A DNA stretch of 64,000 nt from Chiridota heheva (taxonomy: Eukaryota > Echinodermata > Holothuroidea > Apodida > Chiridotidae), in contig JAIGNY010001633.1 in NCBI GenBank assembly GCA_020152595.1, positions 93,501 through 157,500 on the forward strand, written 5' to 3'. The notes under the pieces were generated by a model that saw only the letters and a list, made by a program, of their open reading frames with translations, was not told where the DNA came from and did no database searches. Position 1 is the stretch's first letter, and each line of letters begins with the position of its first letter. The position numbers and the translations under genes are program-made. This document shows positions 1-35,800 of the stretch, piece after piece.

Positions 1-1018
1 TGTATCATTTGCATTATTTTATGTTATTTCAGTTTGATGATGTATTATTTGCATTATTTTATGTTATTTCAGTTTGATGATGTATCATTTGCATTATTCT
101 ATGTTATTTCAGTTTGATGATGTATCATTTGCATTATTTTATGGTATTTTAGTTTAATGATGTATCATTTGCATTATTTTATGTTATTTCAGTTTGATGA
201 TGTATCATTTGCATTATTCTATGTTATTTCAGTTTGATGATGTATCATTTGCATTATTCTATGTTATTTCAGTTTGATGATGTATCATTTGCATTATTTT
301 ATGTTATTTCAGTTTGATGATGTATCATTTGCATTATTCTATGTTATTTCAGTTTGATGATGTATCATTTGCATTATTCTATGTTATTTCAGTTTGATGA
401 TGCATCATTTGCATTATTCTATGTTATTTCAGTTTGATGATGTATCATTTGCATTATTTTATGGTATTTTAGTTTAATGATGTATCATTTGCATTATTTT
501 ATGTTATTTCAGTTTGATGATGTATCATTTGCATTATTCTATGTTATTTCAGTTTGATGATGTATCATTTGCATTATTTTATGGTATTTTAGTTTAATGA
601 TGTATCATTTGCATTATTTTATGTTATTTCAGTTTGATAATGTATTATTTGCATTATTTTATGTTATTTCAGTTTGATGATGTATCATTTGCATTATTTT
701 ATGTTATTTCAGTTTGATGATGTATCATTTGCATTATTTTATGGTATTTCAGTTTGATGATGTATCATTTGCATTATTTTATGGTATTTCAGTTTGATGA
801 TGTATTATTTGCCCTATTTTATGTTATTGCAGTTTGATGATGCATCATTTGCATTATTTTATGGTATTTCAGTTTGATGATGTATCATTTGCATTATTTT
901 ATGGTATTTTAGTTTGATGATGTATCATTTGCATTATTTTATGTTATTGTAGTTTGATGATGTATTATTTGCATTTTTATGGTATTTCAGTTTAGTGATG
1001 TATCATTTGCATTATTTT
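1..1018. repeat. 40-bp minisatellite array, cut by the window start
   Basis: About 25 head-to-tail copies of a 40-bp unit containing TGCATTATTTTATGTTATTT, followed by CAGTTTGATGATGTAT. Copies differ by a few substitutions (TATTAT/TATCAT, GTTATTTC/GGTATTTT), and the last copies lose 1-3 bases. The array begins before base 1, so its full length is unknown. No coding potential is evident. Several variant copies recur together, which suggests local duplication of blocks of units. Confidence 0.95.
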
Positions 1019-1337
1019 AAGTGATGAACCAAATCTCTAGCCTGATTTTAAAAGCGGCAGAGTGCTATACTTGTTGAGGGGCACATTAATGCGCGTTTTT
1101 TGCCCTGTGTCTTTTCGGCGTTGAGTCCAGGGGCCTGTAAGGTTCAAGTCCCTGGTGAAGAAGCTCTGAATTTAGCTACAATCATACCTCAGAATGAAAC
1201 TATTCTGATTGATAAGGACCAGTCATTAGCCAAACAGGAGAATTGCCAACTATGCTATCATTCTGTGTTCTGTATCCATTTAAAGGTATTTATTTATGTG
1301 GTTCATTAAGATTATTAAGTTTATAAAAAAAAATTGA

Positions 1338-1478
1338 CAATTTTTTCTGAGGGGCAGGGCGGACAGGCAGGGCGGGCCGCTCCTGTGAAACAGCAAAGCT
1401 AGGGGGCAGAGCGGACCGCCCCTGTGAAACAGCAAAGCTAGGGGACAGGGCACACAGGCAGGGTGGGCCGCCCCTGTT
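1338..1478. repeat. GC-rich short tandem repeat, about 2.5 copies
   Basis: Two to three imperfect copies of a GC-rich block with the core GTGAAACAGCAAAGCTAGGG between GGGCAG/GCGGACCGCCCC words. The composition stands out from the AT-rich surroundings. Function unknown. Confidence 0.7.
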
Positions 1479-1782
1479 AAGTTAGGAGTCTGAATTGAAC
1501 TGAGATGAATTAACCTCTTTTCTACAGCCCTACCATTCAGAGCTTGTAAGTGGACAAGGAACATTTATAATTACCAGTCTACCAGCAGTATAAATATTGC
1601 CAAAGAACATTTAAGCATTTGTCATAAGAAGCCTTTGCAACAAACCAACAGTGCAGTCCTGAGGTTATGGAGTATATACAGTATTACCAGTGCTCATTGG
1701 GCTACCACTACCAGCAAGTTCATATAGGTAGCCTGACAAGGCTAAATGGTAGCCCGAGTTATTACTATCAGATCTGATTACT

Positions 1783-1930
1783 GTGTATATGTAAGACAAG
1801 TTTAGAGTGGTGGCATAGGATTTCGTGAGTCTATGTATAAGTAAGACAAGTTTAGAGTGGTAGCATAGGATTTTGTGAGTCTATGTATATGTAAGACAAG
1901 TTTAGAGTGGTAGCATAGGATTTCGTGAGC
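1783..1930. repeat. 50-bp tandem triplicate
   Basis: GTAAGACAAG recurs at 1791, 1841 and 1891, an exact 50-bp spacing. Each is followed by TTTAGAGTGGTRGCATAGGA, so there are three near-identical copies. It lies about 100 bp upstream of the first coding exon. GTAAGACAAG looks like a splice donor, but nothing else supports an exon here. Confidence 0.85.
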
Positions 1931-2034
1931 ACTGGTAACATACATCAAGACATCATATCAACAATTTTGAACTTAAGCATTTTTGTTGTTGATTGTTTTA
2001 TACCAGGTCTCTTGGTTTCATTTGTGATTATATA

Positions 2035-26129
<24,095 letters not shown>

Positions 26130-26454
26130 GGGATTCTACAAACTGATGCAGAAATATAGTTTTCCAGAGGGAGAGACAGAGATGAGAGTAGGATAAAAGC
26201 ATGAAAATCATTGTCTTGTCAAAGAAAGTTGTGTTGTTCAGCACTTATTGCAAATTTTACTCCTAAGGGAAGATGGTCATCTAAAGCAACATCCTAGTAT
26301 AACATGAAGTTGTACAAAGGCAGTGAACGGAGCTTACCTTACACAAAGGGGCATTGGAATTGTTTTACAGTGGATGTTTTGGGTTTAACTGCGTCCTGTT
26401 TATTATTATTGAAGTCTCACGAACTTCAATCACCACAGGAGAAATGAGGGTGAT

Positions 26455-26925
26455 CACCCTTGCCCTTTTCCCCTTATGAGTCCCAGGGGGTCCAAAACGT
26501 GACTGAAATTGTTTGTAACCTTTTTCTTTTAAATTAATTTTCATAACTTTCCTTTCGTTTTGTTAGGTTTATATGAATGCTAAGACAATAAAGTTTTCAA
26601 TAGAAAAGTAAAATTAAAGAAAATATTGACATAAATATGCAAATTTGGGCAAAATTAGGCCAAGATTTTGAAGTAGTTTTTTCTTTTGAATAATGAAAAT
26701 GAAGGATTTTTTCTACTTATTTAGAGCGTTTGTAAATTTTCCTTTCCAATGATACCAGTTTTTTTTTTTTTCCAAAGCAAAACCTGCAAAAACAATTAAA
26801 ATAAACAAAAAATATAATCACTGCTGTAATAACTCCCCCCAAAAAATGCCCCACATCTGGTGCGATATTCGAACCCGGGGCACTGTAATCCCACACATTA
26901 CCACTAGACTACATTGCGTATGTCC
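26455..26925 (-). mobile_element. tRNA-derived SINE, copy 1
   Basis: Read on the - strand, a tRNA-like head (26857-26919) has an A-box-like TAGTCTAGTGGTAATG and a B box GGGTTCGAATAT. It is followed by an AT-rich body of about 400 bp. Head and body both match the copy at 36825-37300 in order and orientation, which is the main evidence for a SINE family rather than a stray tRNA pseudogene. AATAAA at 26587-26592 on the + strand lies inside it and could act as a poly(A) signal for the coiled-coil gene. Confidence 0.75.
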
Positions 26926-27149
26926 TAGTGTGTGGACTTGTCTTCATACTTATATATCGACATGAATAAAGAGAAGATAGTTGCTTTTTTATTTCAATTG
27001 AAAGCATGTGAGTTGTATCGTGATCAGAAGCTTTGATTTTTCCCAAATTTGGTTTCAAAAAGACTAAAAATCATGATATTTTTCACTTTTGCCATAAAAA
27101 GATATTGATTAAAGGGGCAGACAAAATTCGACCGGAATTGGATGCATTG

Positions 27150-27425
27150 ATATCTTTGTAAATTTCTCGCAGGTTTTCAGACAAAAAGCAAGGTCTGGAA
27201 GTATGGCAAGTAAGTCTAAAAAAACAAAATAGTTTTTCGTTAAATTTTGTGCATTTTTAAAATTTTCTATATTTCAACCCATCTTTTTTTCCAAAATCTT
27301 CAATATAAACCCCATGAAAAAGCTATACTTTCTGAAAGAACTATTCAAGCTCTTTCAAATAATACCAAAATCACTGCTGTGGGCCTATTTGTCAAAGTAA
27401 AGTAATTTTTGAAAAGTGTATGTCC
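27150..27425. repeat. Dispersed repeat B, copy 1
   Basis: The segment with TATTTCAACCCATCTTTTTT, TAAACCCCATG and TTCTGAAAGAACTATTCAAG is shared in the same order with 48110-48440. Superfamily unknown; no TIRs recognised. Confidence 0.6.
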
Positions 27426-27461
27426 AAATCGGTCATTCATGACCACGTGGGACTTGAAGTT

Positions 27462-28560
27462 AATGCATGGGGCAAGAAATGGTGCCCTTTATTGCATGGA
27501 GCAAGAAATGTTGCCCTTTAGGGCATGGGGCAAGAAGTATTGCTCTTAATTGCATGGAGCAAGAAGTGTTGCCCTTTAGGGCATGGGGCAAGAAGTGTTG
27601 CCCTTTATTGCATGGAGCAAGAAGTGTTGCCCTTTATTGCATGGAGCAAGAAGTGTTGCCCTTTAGGGTATGGGGCAAGAAGTGTTGCCCTTTAGGGCAT
27701 GGGGCAAGAAGTGTTGCCCTTTATTGCATGAAGCAAGAAGTGTCGCCCTTTGGGGTATGGGGCAAGAAGTGTTGCCCTTTAGGGTATGGGGCAAGAAGTG
27801 TTGCCCTCTAAGGCATTGGGCAAGAAGTGCTCCTTTTAATACATGGGGAAAGAAGTCTTGCCCTTTGATGCATGGAGCAAGAAGTGTTTCCTTTAATGCA
27901 TAGAGCGAGAAGTATTGCCCTTTGATGCATGAGGCAAGAAGTGTTTCCTTTAATGCATAGAGCGAGAAGTATTGCCCTTTGATGCATGAGGCAAAAAGTG
28001 TTCCATTTAATGCATGGAGCAAGAAGTGTTGCCCTTTCATACATAGGGCAAGAAGTGTTGCCCTTTGATGCATGGAGTGTTACCCTTTGATGCATGAGGC
28101 AAGAAGTGTTGCCCTTTAATGCATGAGGCAGGAAGGGTTCCCTTTAATGCATGGAGCAAGAAGTGTTGCCCTTTCATACATGGGGCAAGAAGTGTTGCCC
28201 TTTGATGCATGGAGTGTTACCCTTTGATGCATGAGGCAAGAAGTGTTGCCCTTTAATGCATGAGGCAGGAAGGGTTGCCCATTAATGCATGAGGCAGGAA
28301 GTGTTGCCCTTTAATGCATGGGGCAAGAAGTGTCGCCCTCTCATACATGGGGCAAGAAGTGTTGCCCTCTCATACATGGGGCAAGAAGTGTTGCCCTTTG
28401 ATGCATGGAGCATGAAATGTTATCCTTTGATGCAAGAAGTGTTGCCCTTTAATACATGAGGCAGGAAGTGTTGCCCTTTAATGCATGGGGCAAGACGTGT
28501 TGCCCTTTGATGCATGTGGTAAGAAATGTTGCCCTTTAATGCCTGGGGAAAGAAGTGTTA
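27462..28560. repeat. 29-bp minisatellite between the two genes
   Basis: About 37 copies with core GCAAGAAGTGTTGCCCTTTA and then GGGCATGGG (29-30 bp). Variant classes (TTGATGCAT, TCATACATG, AGGCAGG) recur in blocks. It lies between the ends of the two convergent genes. Confidence 0.95.
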
Positions 28561-28561
28561 T

Positions 28562-29300
28562 TCCTGGAACATTTTCTTTTTTCAACGTGCTATTTGCACC
28601 CTTTTTATAATGGATGTTTTTTTTAAGCAAAATGCCATCCTTCTTCTGTCTTGCTCAGCATTTTAAAAAAGGATAACAATAAAATTCAAAAACTCAATCT
28701 GCTCAGATTTAATACTCTTGAAACCAAAGTAGAAATTGCTACATGCCTAAGGACCTGCGTTGAATGCATTAACTTATAGGTGGATCGTAATAGTTTAAAT
28801 GTACAATTTCATATTTTGTGTTAACTATCAATTTGTATATAAATGTAGCACTATTTGATGTAATCCAACTTCCTGATATGATATGTTAAATAAATTATTT
28901 TATTCACACGACTAGCTTATCTGGTTTTACTCTAATATTCTATATATAATTTCTCCCAGCTGGCAATTTCCTGTTACACAGGCTCCTCCCATAAACCCTC
29001 TGACCAAACAAACCCTGTAATCTATCCATCCTACCATAGACTTTTTCTTCTGTTCATAAAAACTTCCCACACCATCCCTTTCATCTTAATGTCCAATTGG
29101 CAGCAAATCGTGTTCAAGACTGGAGACATGTAGCAACTCTGGCCTTTTAGACAATTAAACACCCATTTTTATGCAGTGATGATGTATACAATTGTTTTTC
29201 AAGAAAATTATGGGTTTTTTTTTTTACATTTCACCGGCAGACTTGTATCGATTGCCCCATGTCCAGTATTGCAACAGTACTAAAATGTTGGTGCATATAG
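28562..29300. other. Intergenic sequence with a possible poly(A) signal
   Basis: Unique AT-rich sequence. AATAAA at 28889-28894 (+) is an alternative, distant poly(A) signal for the coiled-coil gene. No coding region seen. Confidence 0.3.
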
Positions 29301-29311
29301 AATCAAACTAG

Positions 29312-29552
29312 TACATTTAAAAGTGCGAGTTAAAACAAGTACATTTAAGAGTACGAATTCAAACAAGTACATTTTACAGTAAGAGTTCAAACAAGTACAT
29401 TTAACAGTACGAGTTCAAACAAGTACGAGTTCAAACAAGTACATTTTACAGTAAGAGTTTAAACAAGTACATTTAACAGTACGAGTTCAAACAAGTACGA
29501 GTTCAAACAAGTACATTTAACAGTATGAGTTTAAACAAGTACATTTAACAGC
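29312..29552. repeat. 28-bp short tandem array
   Basis: About nine copies of a unit with AACAAGTACATTTAACAGTA followed by CGAGTTC, some shortened to AACAAGTACGAGTTC. Just downstream of the ADAT3 stop, so possibly in its 3' flank. Confidence 0.9.
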
Positions 29553-29714
29553 CACTCAATGGATGTGTGTTGGTATAAAGTCTATAACCTAGCTTTAGTA
29601 TTATAATCAGAGTGTATGATCCAAATTGCTCTGAATGTGACCTCACTAATGGCAGCATATGAAAAGTCCCTGTAGCTTCAGTTTTCTTGTCCTTCATAAC
29701 AGAATATTCTTCCA

Positions 29715-29898
29715 TCATCCATGATCAAGATCCATTAAATCTTTGCACTGACTCTCCAGGACTCCCTTGAATACATGGAAGTGATGATTAAGCTCTAATT
29801 TGGTGTGAATCTTGTACTTGCTCCCTAAGCCACCATCAGTGTATGATGTTCCATAAAATACGCGCATGATACGAGAGTGTAGTAAGGCCATAGAGCAC
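29715..29898 (-). CDS. ADAT3: ADAT3 exon 9 (terminal)
   Basis: Acceptor TTTCTGTAG. The first G completes the Met codon of PCVM and is followed by CSMALLHSRIMRVFYG, then SKYKIHTKLELNHHFHVFKG and stop TGA at 29717-29715. It holds the second Cys of the PCxxC zinc motif, so the motif is split by an intron. Confidence 0.93.
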
Positions 29899-32800
29899 CT
29901 ACAGAAAGGAAAGAAATGACACTTTGTAATGGAAATTAAGATTCAAGGATTACTGTATGGTTACAGGAAGTGAGCTGTATACACAGTAGTAAGATCAATC
30001 TCTGGCAAATACAACTTTTGCATCATTGCAAAGTGGAGCTACTTTTATTAGCTGCAGGATTTAGCATACCATTGTTATTTTATCAATAATTCCCAATAAG
30101 CTAACTGCTCAAATTTAACAAGTTTAATTTACATTTTGTGACATCACAAAGAGAAAATCTAGGAATTTCCTTATGTTAATTGATTGTTTTTAATCAGACA
30201 CCAATGTTGTTTGAATGGGAGCAGTGGAATGTGACCAAGAAGTTTTGAATCTCTACCATATTCTCAACCTGTTTAAGGATCTATCCTCATTACTTTATGC
30301 TAAGGGTAACAGATCAAAGCGACACAAGCTTCTCATTTGCATATGATCTTTTGAATTCCAGTACAACTTTTACTTATCAAATAATAAGTCAATTAAAAAC
30401 AACAAATATCAGTATAAAACTTACATAACACATGGTTCCCTTGTTACATACAACTCATAGCCTGTGCAGAGGTATGGTACATTGCTGCAATCATGTTTGT
30501 TGGATTTATCCGGCAGAACATCTGATGATGAATCTGGAGTATTAAGTGTCCTCTTTATGTGCGATGAATCTGGAGTATTAAGTGTCCTCATTATCAACGA
30601 TGAATCTGGAGTATTAAGTGTCCTCTTTATGTCTAATGAATCTGGAGTATTAAGTGTCCTCTTTATGTCCGATGAATCTGGAGTATTAACTTTCGTCTTT
30701 ATGTTCGATGAATCTGGAGTATTAAGTTTCCCCTTTATGTCCGAGGAATCTGGAGTATTAAGTGTCTTCATGTTTGATGAATCTGGAGTATCAATTGTCC
30801 TCTTTATGTCCGATGAATCTGGAGTATTAAGTGTCCTCTTTATGTCCGATGAATCTGGAATATTAAGTGTCCTCTTCATGTTTGATGAATCTGAAGTATC
30901 AATTGTCCTCTTTATGTCCGATGAATCTGGAGTATTAAGTGTCCTCTTTATGTCCGATGAATCTGGAATATTAAGTGTCCTCTTTATGTCTGATGATTCT
31001 GGAGTATTAAGTGTCCTCATTATGTCCTGCTCTTGCTGCACTACATAATTTTTCCCTCTCCAATAAAAGTCTGAAACGTCTAAGAAATCAAATTTACATT
31101 GTATCAAACTTGATATGATCATTCCCATGTATGGTAAAGTAATATGACTCAGGCGGGATCAAATGAAAACAATACTCAAAGACATTCCCAATTAGGAAAT
31201 CAAAATTATAACAAAAAATGTGTTAAGGAAAGCTTATATCTGATCTTCTCTTGAAAGCACACTCTAACTAGAAACTTAAAATATCTTGACGACCTAACAA
31301 GGGGTTTAGATAATAATAATAAGCATCAATTTATATAGCACTTTGTGCTAAGGCCTCAAAGCACTTGGCCAAGATCACAACAATAATGTTTAAATAAAAA
31401 ATGTGTTTAGAAGACGTTTAAAGGAATTAACAGATGGTGCATTGCAAATTGTAGATGGTAGATTGTTCCAGAGAAGGTGCAGTGGAGATAAAGGCCCTTT
31501 CACCATAACATTTTTGCATTCGGATGATGACTGGCAGCCAGAAGACATCTTGTTGAGGAGCGAAGCTGACGTTAAGGATGGTTTTGGGGAATTAATTGCT
31601 TAATGTATCCAGGAGCAAGAAAGTGTTGAGATTTGGAAGTAAGAGGGAGCAGCTTCTACAATGATAGCTGTTTTACTGGAAGCCAATGAAGTGATTAAGG
31701 AACTGGTGATATGTGATTATATCGGGATGAACTGGTTATGAGCCAGGCAACAGCATTCTGCACAGTCTTTGGTTTTTGAAGTGTAGAGAGTCAGGGAGGC
31801 CAAATAGAAGCGAGCTACAATAGTCAGGTCTGGGTGTAATGCAGGAACATACAAACATAGTATTTATTTCATTCGGTAAAAATTTCCTTATTCGGATGAT
31901 GTTGCGTAGAGCATAAAAAGATGATTTACAAACAGCATTAACATGTTTTTTATATCAAGGTGTGAATCCAATTTCACTCCCAAGGTTTTGACACGGAGAA
32001 GGCGTGATCTTAGTCTGTCCAAAATGAAAATAAATTTGTAGGCTTGTTGAGATAAATTGGGAACTAGCAAGGAGAATTTCTGTCTTTGATATATAACATT
32101 GTGGCAACAAACCATGAAATGTTCTCTTTTTTTGTGGAAATAATGAATATCTGTTTTTACATTTTTATTTTCCTTTTATGTCCATGAAATTTTCTCTTAA
32201 TGTAGCCGCCAAGTCATTAAAAGAACTCATGATACTCTTTTTTAAAAGAGAATTTTATCAACTGGCTATGGGGACACGCCTCTCTTGACAGAGCATTTTA
32301 TCAACTGGCTATGGGGACACGCCTCTCTTGACAGAGAATTTTATTAACTGACTATGGGGACACGCCTCTCTTGACAGCTTTTTTCAACTGGCTATAGGGA
32401 CACGCCTCTTTTGACAGCATTTTATCAACTGGCTATGGGGACACGCCTCTCTTGACAGAGCATTTTATCAACCGGCTATGGGGACACGCCTCTCTTGACA
32501 GAGCATTTTATTAACTGACTATGGGGACACGCCTCTTTTGACAGCATTTTATTAACTGGCTATGGGGACACGCCTCTCTTGACAGCATTTTATCAACCGG
32601 CTATGGGGACACGCCTCTCTTGACAGAGCATTTTATTAAGTCACTATGGGGACACGCCTCTCTTGACAGCATTTTATCAACTGGCTATGGGGATATGCCT
32701 TTCTTGACTGAGCATTTTATCAACTAACTATGGGGATACGCCTTTCTTGACTGAGCATTTTATCAACTGGCTATGGGGAGATGCCTCTCTTTACAGAGCA

Positions 32801-35800
32801 TTTTATCGACTGGCGGTGGGGACACGGCTCTCTTGACAGCATTTTATCAACTGGCTATGGGGACACGCCTCTTGACAGCTTTTTTCAACTGGCTATAGGG
32901 ACACGCCTTTCTTGACAGCATTTTATCAACTGGCTATGGGGAGATACTTCTCTTTACAGAGCATTTTATCAACTGGCTGTGGGGACACGGCTTTCTTGAG
33001 AGCATTTGTTCAACTGGCTATAGGGACACGCCTCTCTTGACAGTATTTTATCAACTGGCAATGGAGACACGTCTCTCTTGACAGCATTTTATCAACTGGC
33101 TATGGGGACACGCCTATCTTGACAGCATTTTATCAACTGGCTATGGGGACACACCTCTCTTGACAGAGCATTTTATCAACTGGCTATGGGGATACGCCTT
33201 TCTTGACTGAGCATTTTATCAACTGGCTATGGGGATATGCCTTTCTTGACTGAGCATTTTATCAACTGGCTATGGGGAGATGCCTCTCTTTACAGAGCAT
33301 TTTATCGACTGGCTGTGGGGGACACGGCTCTCTTGACACAGCATTTTATCAACTGGCTATGGGGACACGCCAAACATGTCATTACAACCAACTCACCTGC
33401 AGGAAACCAAGGCGTGAAACCCTCAGAATTATGCGATTTGGTACAAAATATTCCACTTGTATTTTTTTACATTTCTATCATTAAATATTTATGCACAGTA
33501 AAAAAGTGCTGATACCACCCAGCCTTCCATCTCCAACATTACCTGTCTTGATTTCTTTCTTAGGTTGCAGTTATACAATATACACACAATACTTGATACA
33601 GACTCTTAGTCCACCAAGTTTGTCAGCTAACAGGCAATTTTCCACTTTCAATCATTGCACTGATTTTCTCTCTTTACAATTAGAATTATTCAGTGTGTAT
33701 TAGATCGTACTACCTTTGTGTATATACAGTACAGTTTAATCAGATTGGCTTCAGGGATCTATATCATAAGCTGATGGAACTAAATGGGGGTAAATTTAAT
33801 TTACTCAGAAACCTTAAGAAAGGAAAAATGCTAAGGAGAACACATCAAAGCCTCCTTTCAACCTTCACTTATTTTTAATGATTTTTAAGAATAGTTTCAT
33901 TGATGAAATATTTCTTTTCATAAAGTAGGAAAGGTAGGCAACCACCTCTGACACCAATGATGTACTACCCCAAAATGGGCCCTCCCTCCTTTCTATGGAC
34001 CATTACTTACCACTTATATCCCATGCTCCACCACCTTGACTTCTTGCAACTAGATCAATGCAAACCATTACCGCATGATGAAGGGGATTGTTACTATGGT
34101 TACATAAGTCATAACAGGATGCAATTATTTCATTTGTGGCTGGATTCACTATTACAGCACCAACTGGAGACTGAAAGAAGATAATGAAAATTCAGAACGA
34201 TATTAGACAGCAAACTTTGATTTCGAGAACAAAATGGTGACGCAAATATTCAAAAATTTCACTTCAATAAAGAGACATTTGAGTTTCAAACTGTGACTGT
34301 CAGCAGACTACAAGCCATGTCACGCACCCAGATTCCTCAGAAGTCTTTGTGTATTCAATATTTTGTAGTTTAAAATCAATAGTAAAATTTCTGACTTTCC
34401 GAAAGCACAAAAGACCCTACGCTTTCATTATCCTTACATATTTTGCATACAGGAAAAGTATTCCAGTATTGATCAATCATTATTTCACATTTTGAAAAGA
34501 TTTTGTAAAATGTAAAGATATAAAATCTATTCATTTGTTCCTTCTTCTTTCCATTACTTTTCATATAACAATATGAAAGTATATTCTGATCCTTTCCCAG
34601 ACAATTTTGCATAATTTGAGAAACACATAGAGAAATATCCATGGCAACTAACAATGCAATACCCATGTACGTTCTAATCCCATATACAAAATATGGGTAT
34701 CAAAATATCTTTATAGTGTGACAGAACTAAACTTACCATATTTCTTTTCTTCCCCTCTATTGCAGCTTCCACAGCCAATTTCATGTTACTATGGATTCTC
34801 AAAAGGTCATCTTTGCTGAAGAATGTTCCACTTAAAAGCTTTTCTAATCTGTGAAGTAGAGCAGATTATACTTTCATACAAATGTTTAGCCTTTGAAATT
34901 ATAACAATAAGGGTAATGCATTGCAGCAAAGGAAATGGGACTTGGAGCACCAAGATTGCCCACTTGAGCATATTTTACTTTACTGGTTGCACACTTGGTT
35001 CCCACTCAAGAAGGTGGTTCATTAACAGGGCCTCTAACACACTTTTGATATTAGGGGTCAAGACCAGTGTGGAAAAGCCCTGTAAGGGAAAGGAAAGTTT
35101 TTCTGGTTGAATGCACAAATATGAATGCTTTGAAAAACATTGCCTTAACCCCATGGACGCTGTCAAAGTTGAAATAAATAGGAGCAAAATAAACTCTTTT
35201 TTTTTTAATTGAATTTTTTTCAAATAACAACTTTGTAGGAATAATTAATGTAATGATGTCTGCATTGTTCTTGACTATAGCAAAAACATTCCAATAACAG
35301 CTCTACCCATATGACACCAGACGCCAACAAGAGCTCTACCCATATGACACCAGACGTCAACAAGAGCTCTACCCATATGACACCAGACGTCAACAAGAGC
35401 TCTACCCATATGACACCAGACGCCAACAAGAGCTCTACCCATATGACACCAGACGTCAACAAGAGCTCTACCCATATGACACCAGACGCCAACAAGAGCT
35501 CTACCCATATGACACCAGACGTCAACAAGAGCTCTACCCATATGACACCAGACGTCAACAAGAGCTCTACCCATATGACACCAGACGCCAACAAGAGCTC
35601 TACCCATATGACACCAGACGTCAACAAGAGCTCTACCCATATGACACCAGACGTCAACAAGAGCTCTACCCATATGACACCAGACGCCAACAAGAGCTCT
35701 AACCATATGACACCAGACGTCAACAAAAGCTCTACCCATATGACACCAGACGTCAACAAAAGCTCTACTTACATGACACCAGATGTCAACAAGAGCTCTA

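Larger units (their letters stand above)
1019..2034. other. Region upstream of the coiled-coil gene
   Basis: Mostly unique AT-rich sequence. It holds a GC-rich short repeat (1338-1478) and a 50-bp triplicate (1783-1930), listed separately. A pyrimidine-rich stretch ending in ACCAG at about 2004-2008 could be a 3' splice site. If so, the start codon at 2035 would lie in a second exon behind a 5'UTR intron. I see no clear TATA box or other promoter element. Confidence 0.4.

Noticed and set aside
1..1018. CRISPR-like array
   Set aside because: Units are contiguous copies without unique spacers, and the window is clearly eukaryotic.
26857..26919. Functional tRNA gene on the - strand
   Set aside because: A and B boxes are present, but the acceptor stem does not close and the unit is joined to a repeated body, so SINE fits better.
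30464..31048. 194-codon + strand frame (DESGVLSVLFM repeats)
   Set aside because: Antisense of the ADAT3 coding repeat; the - strand frame has flanking ADAT3 motifs and splice sites.
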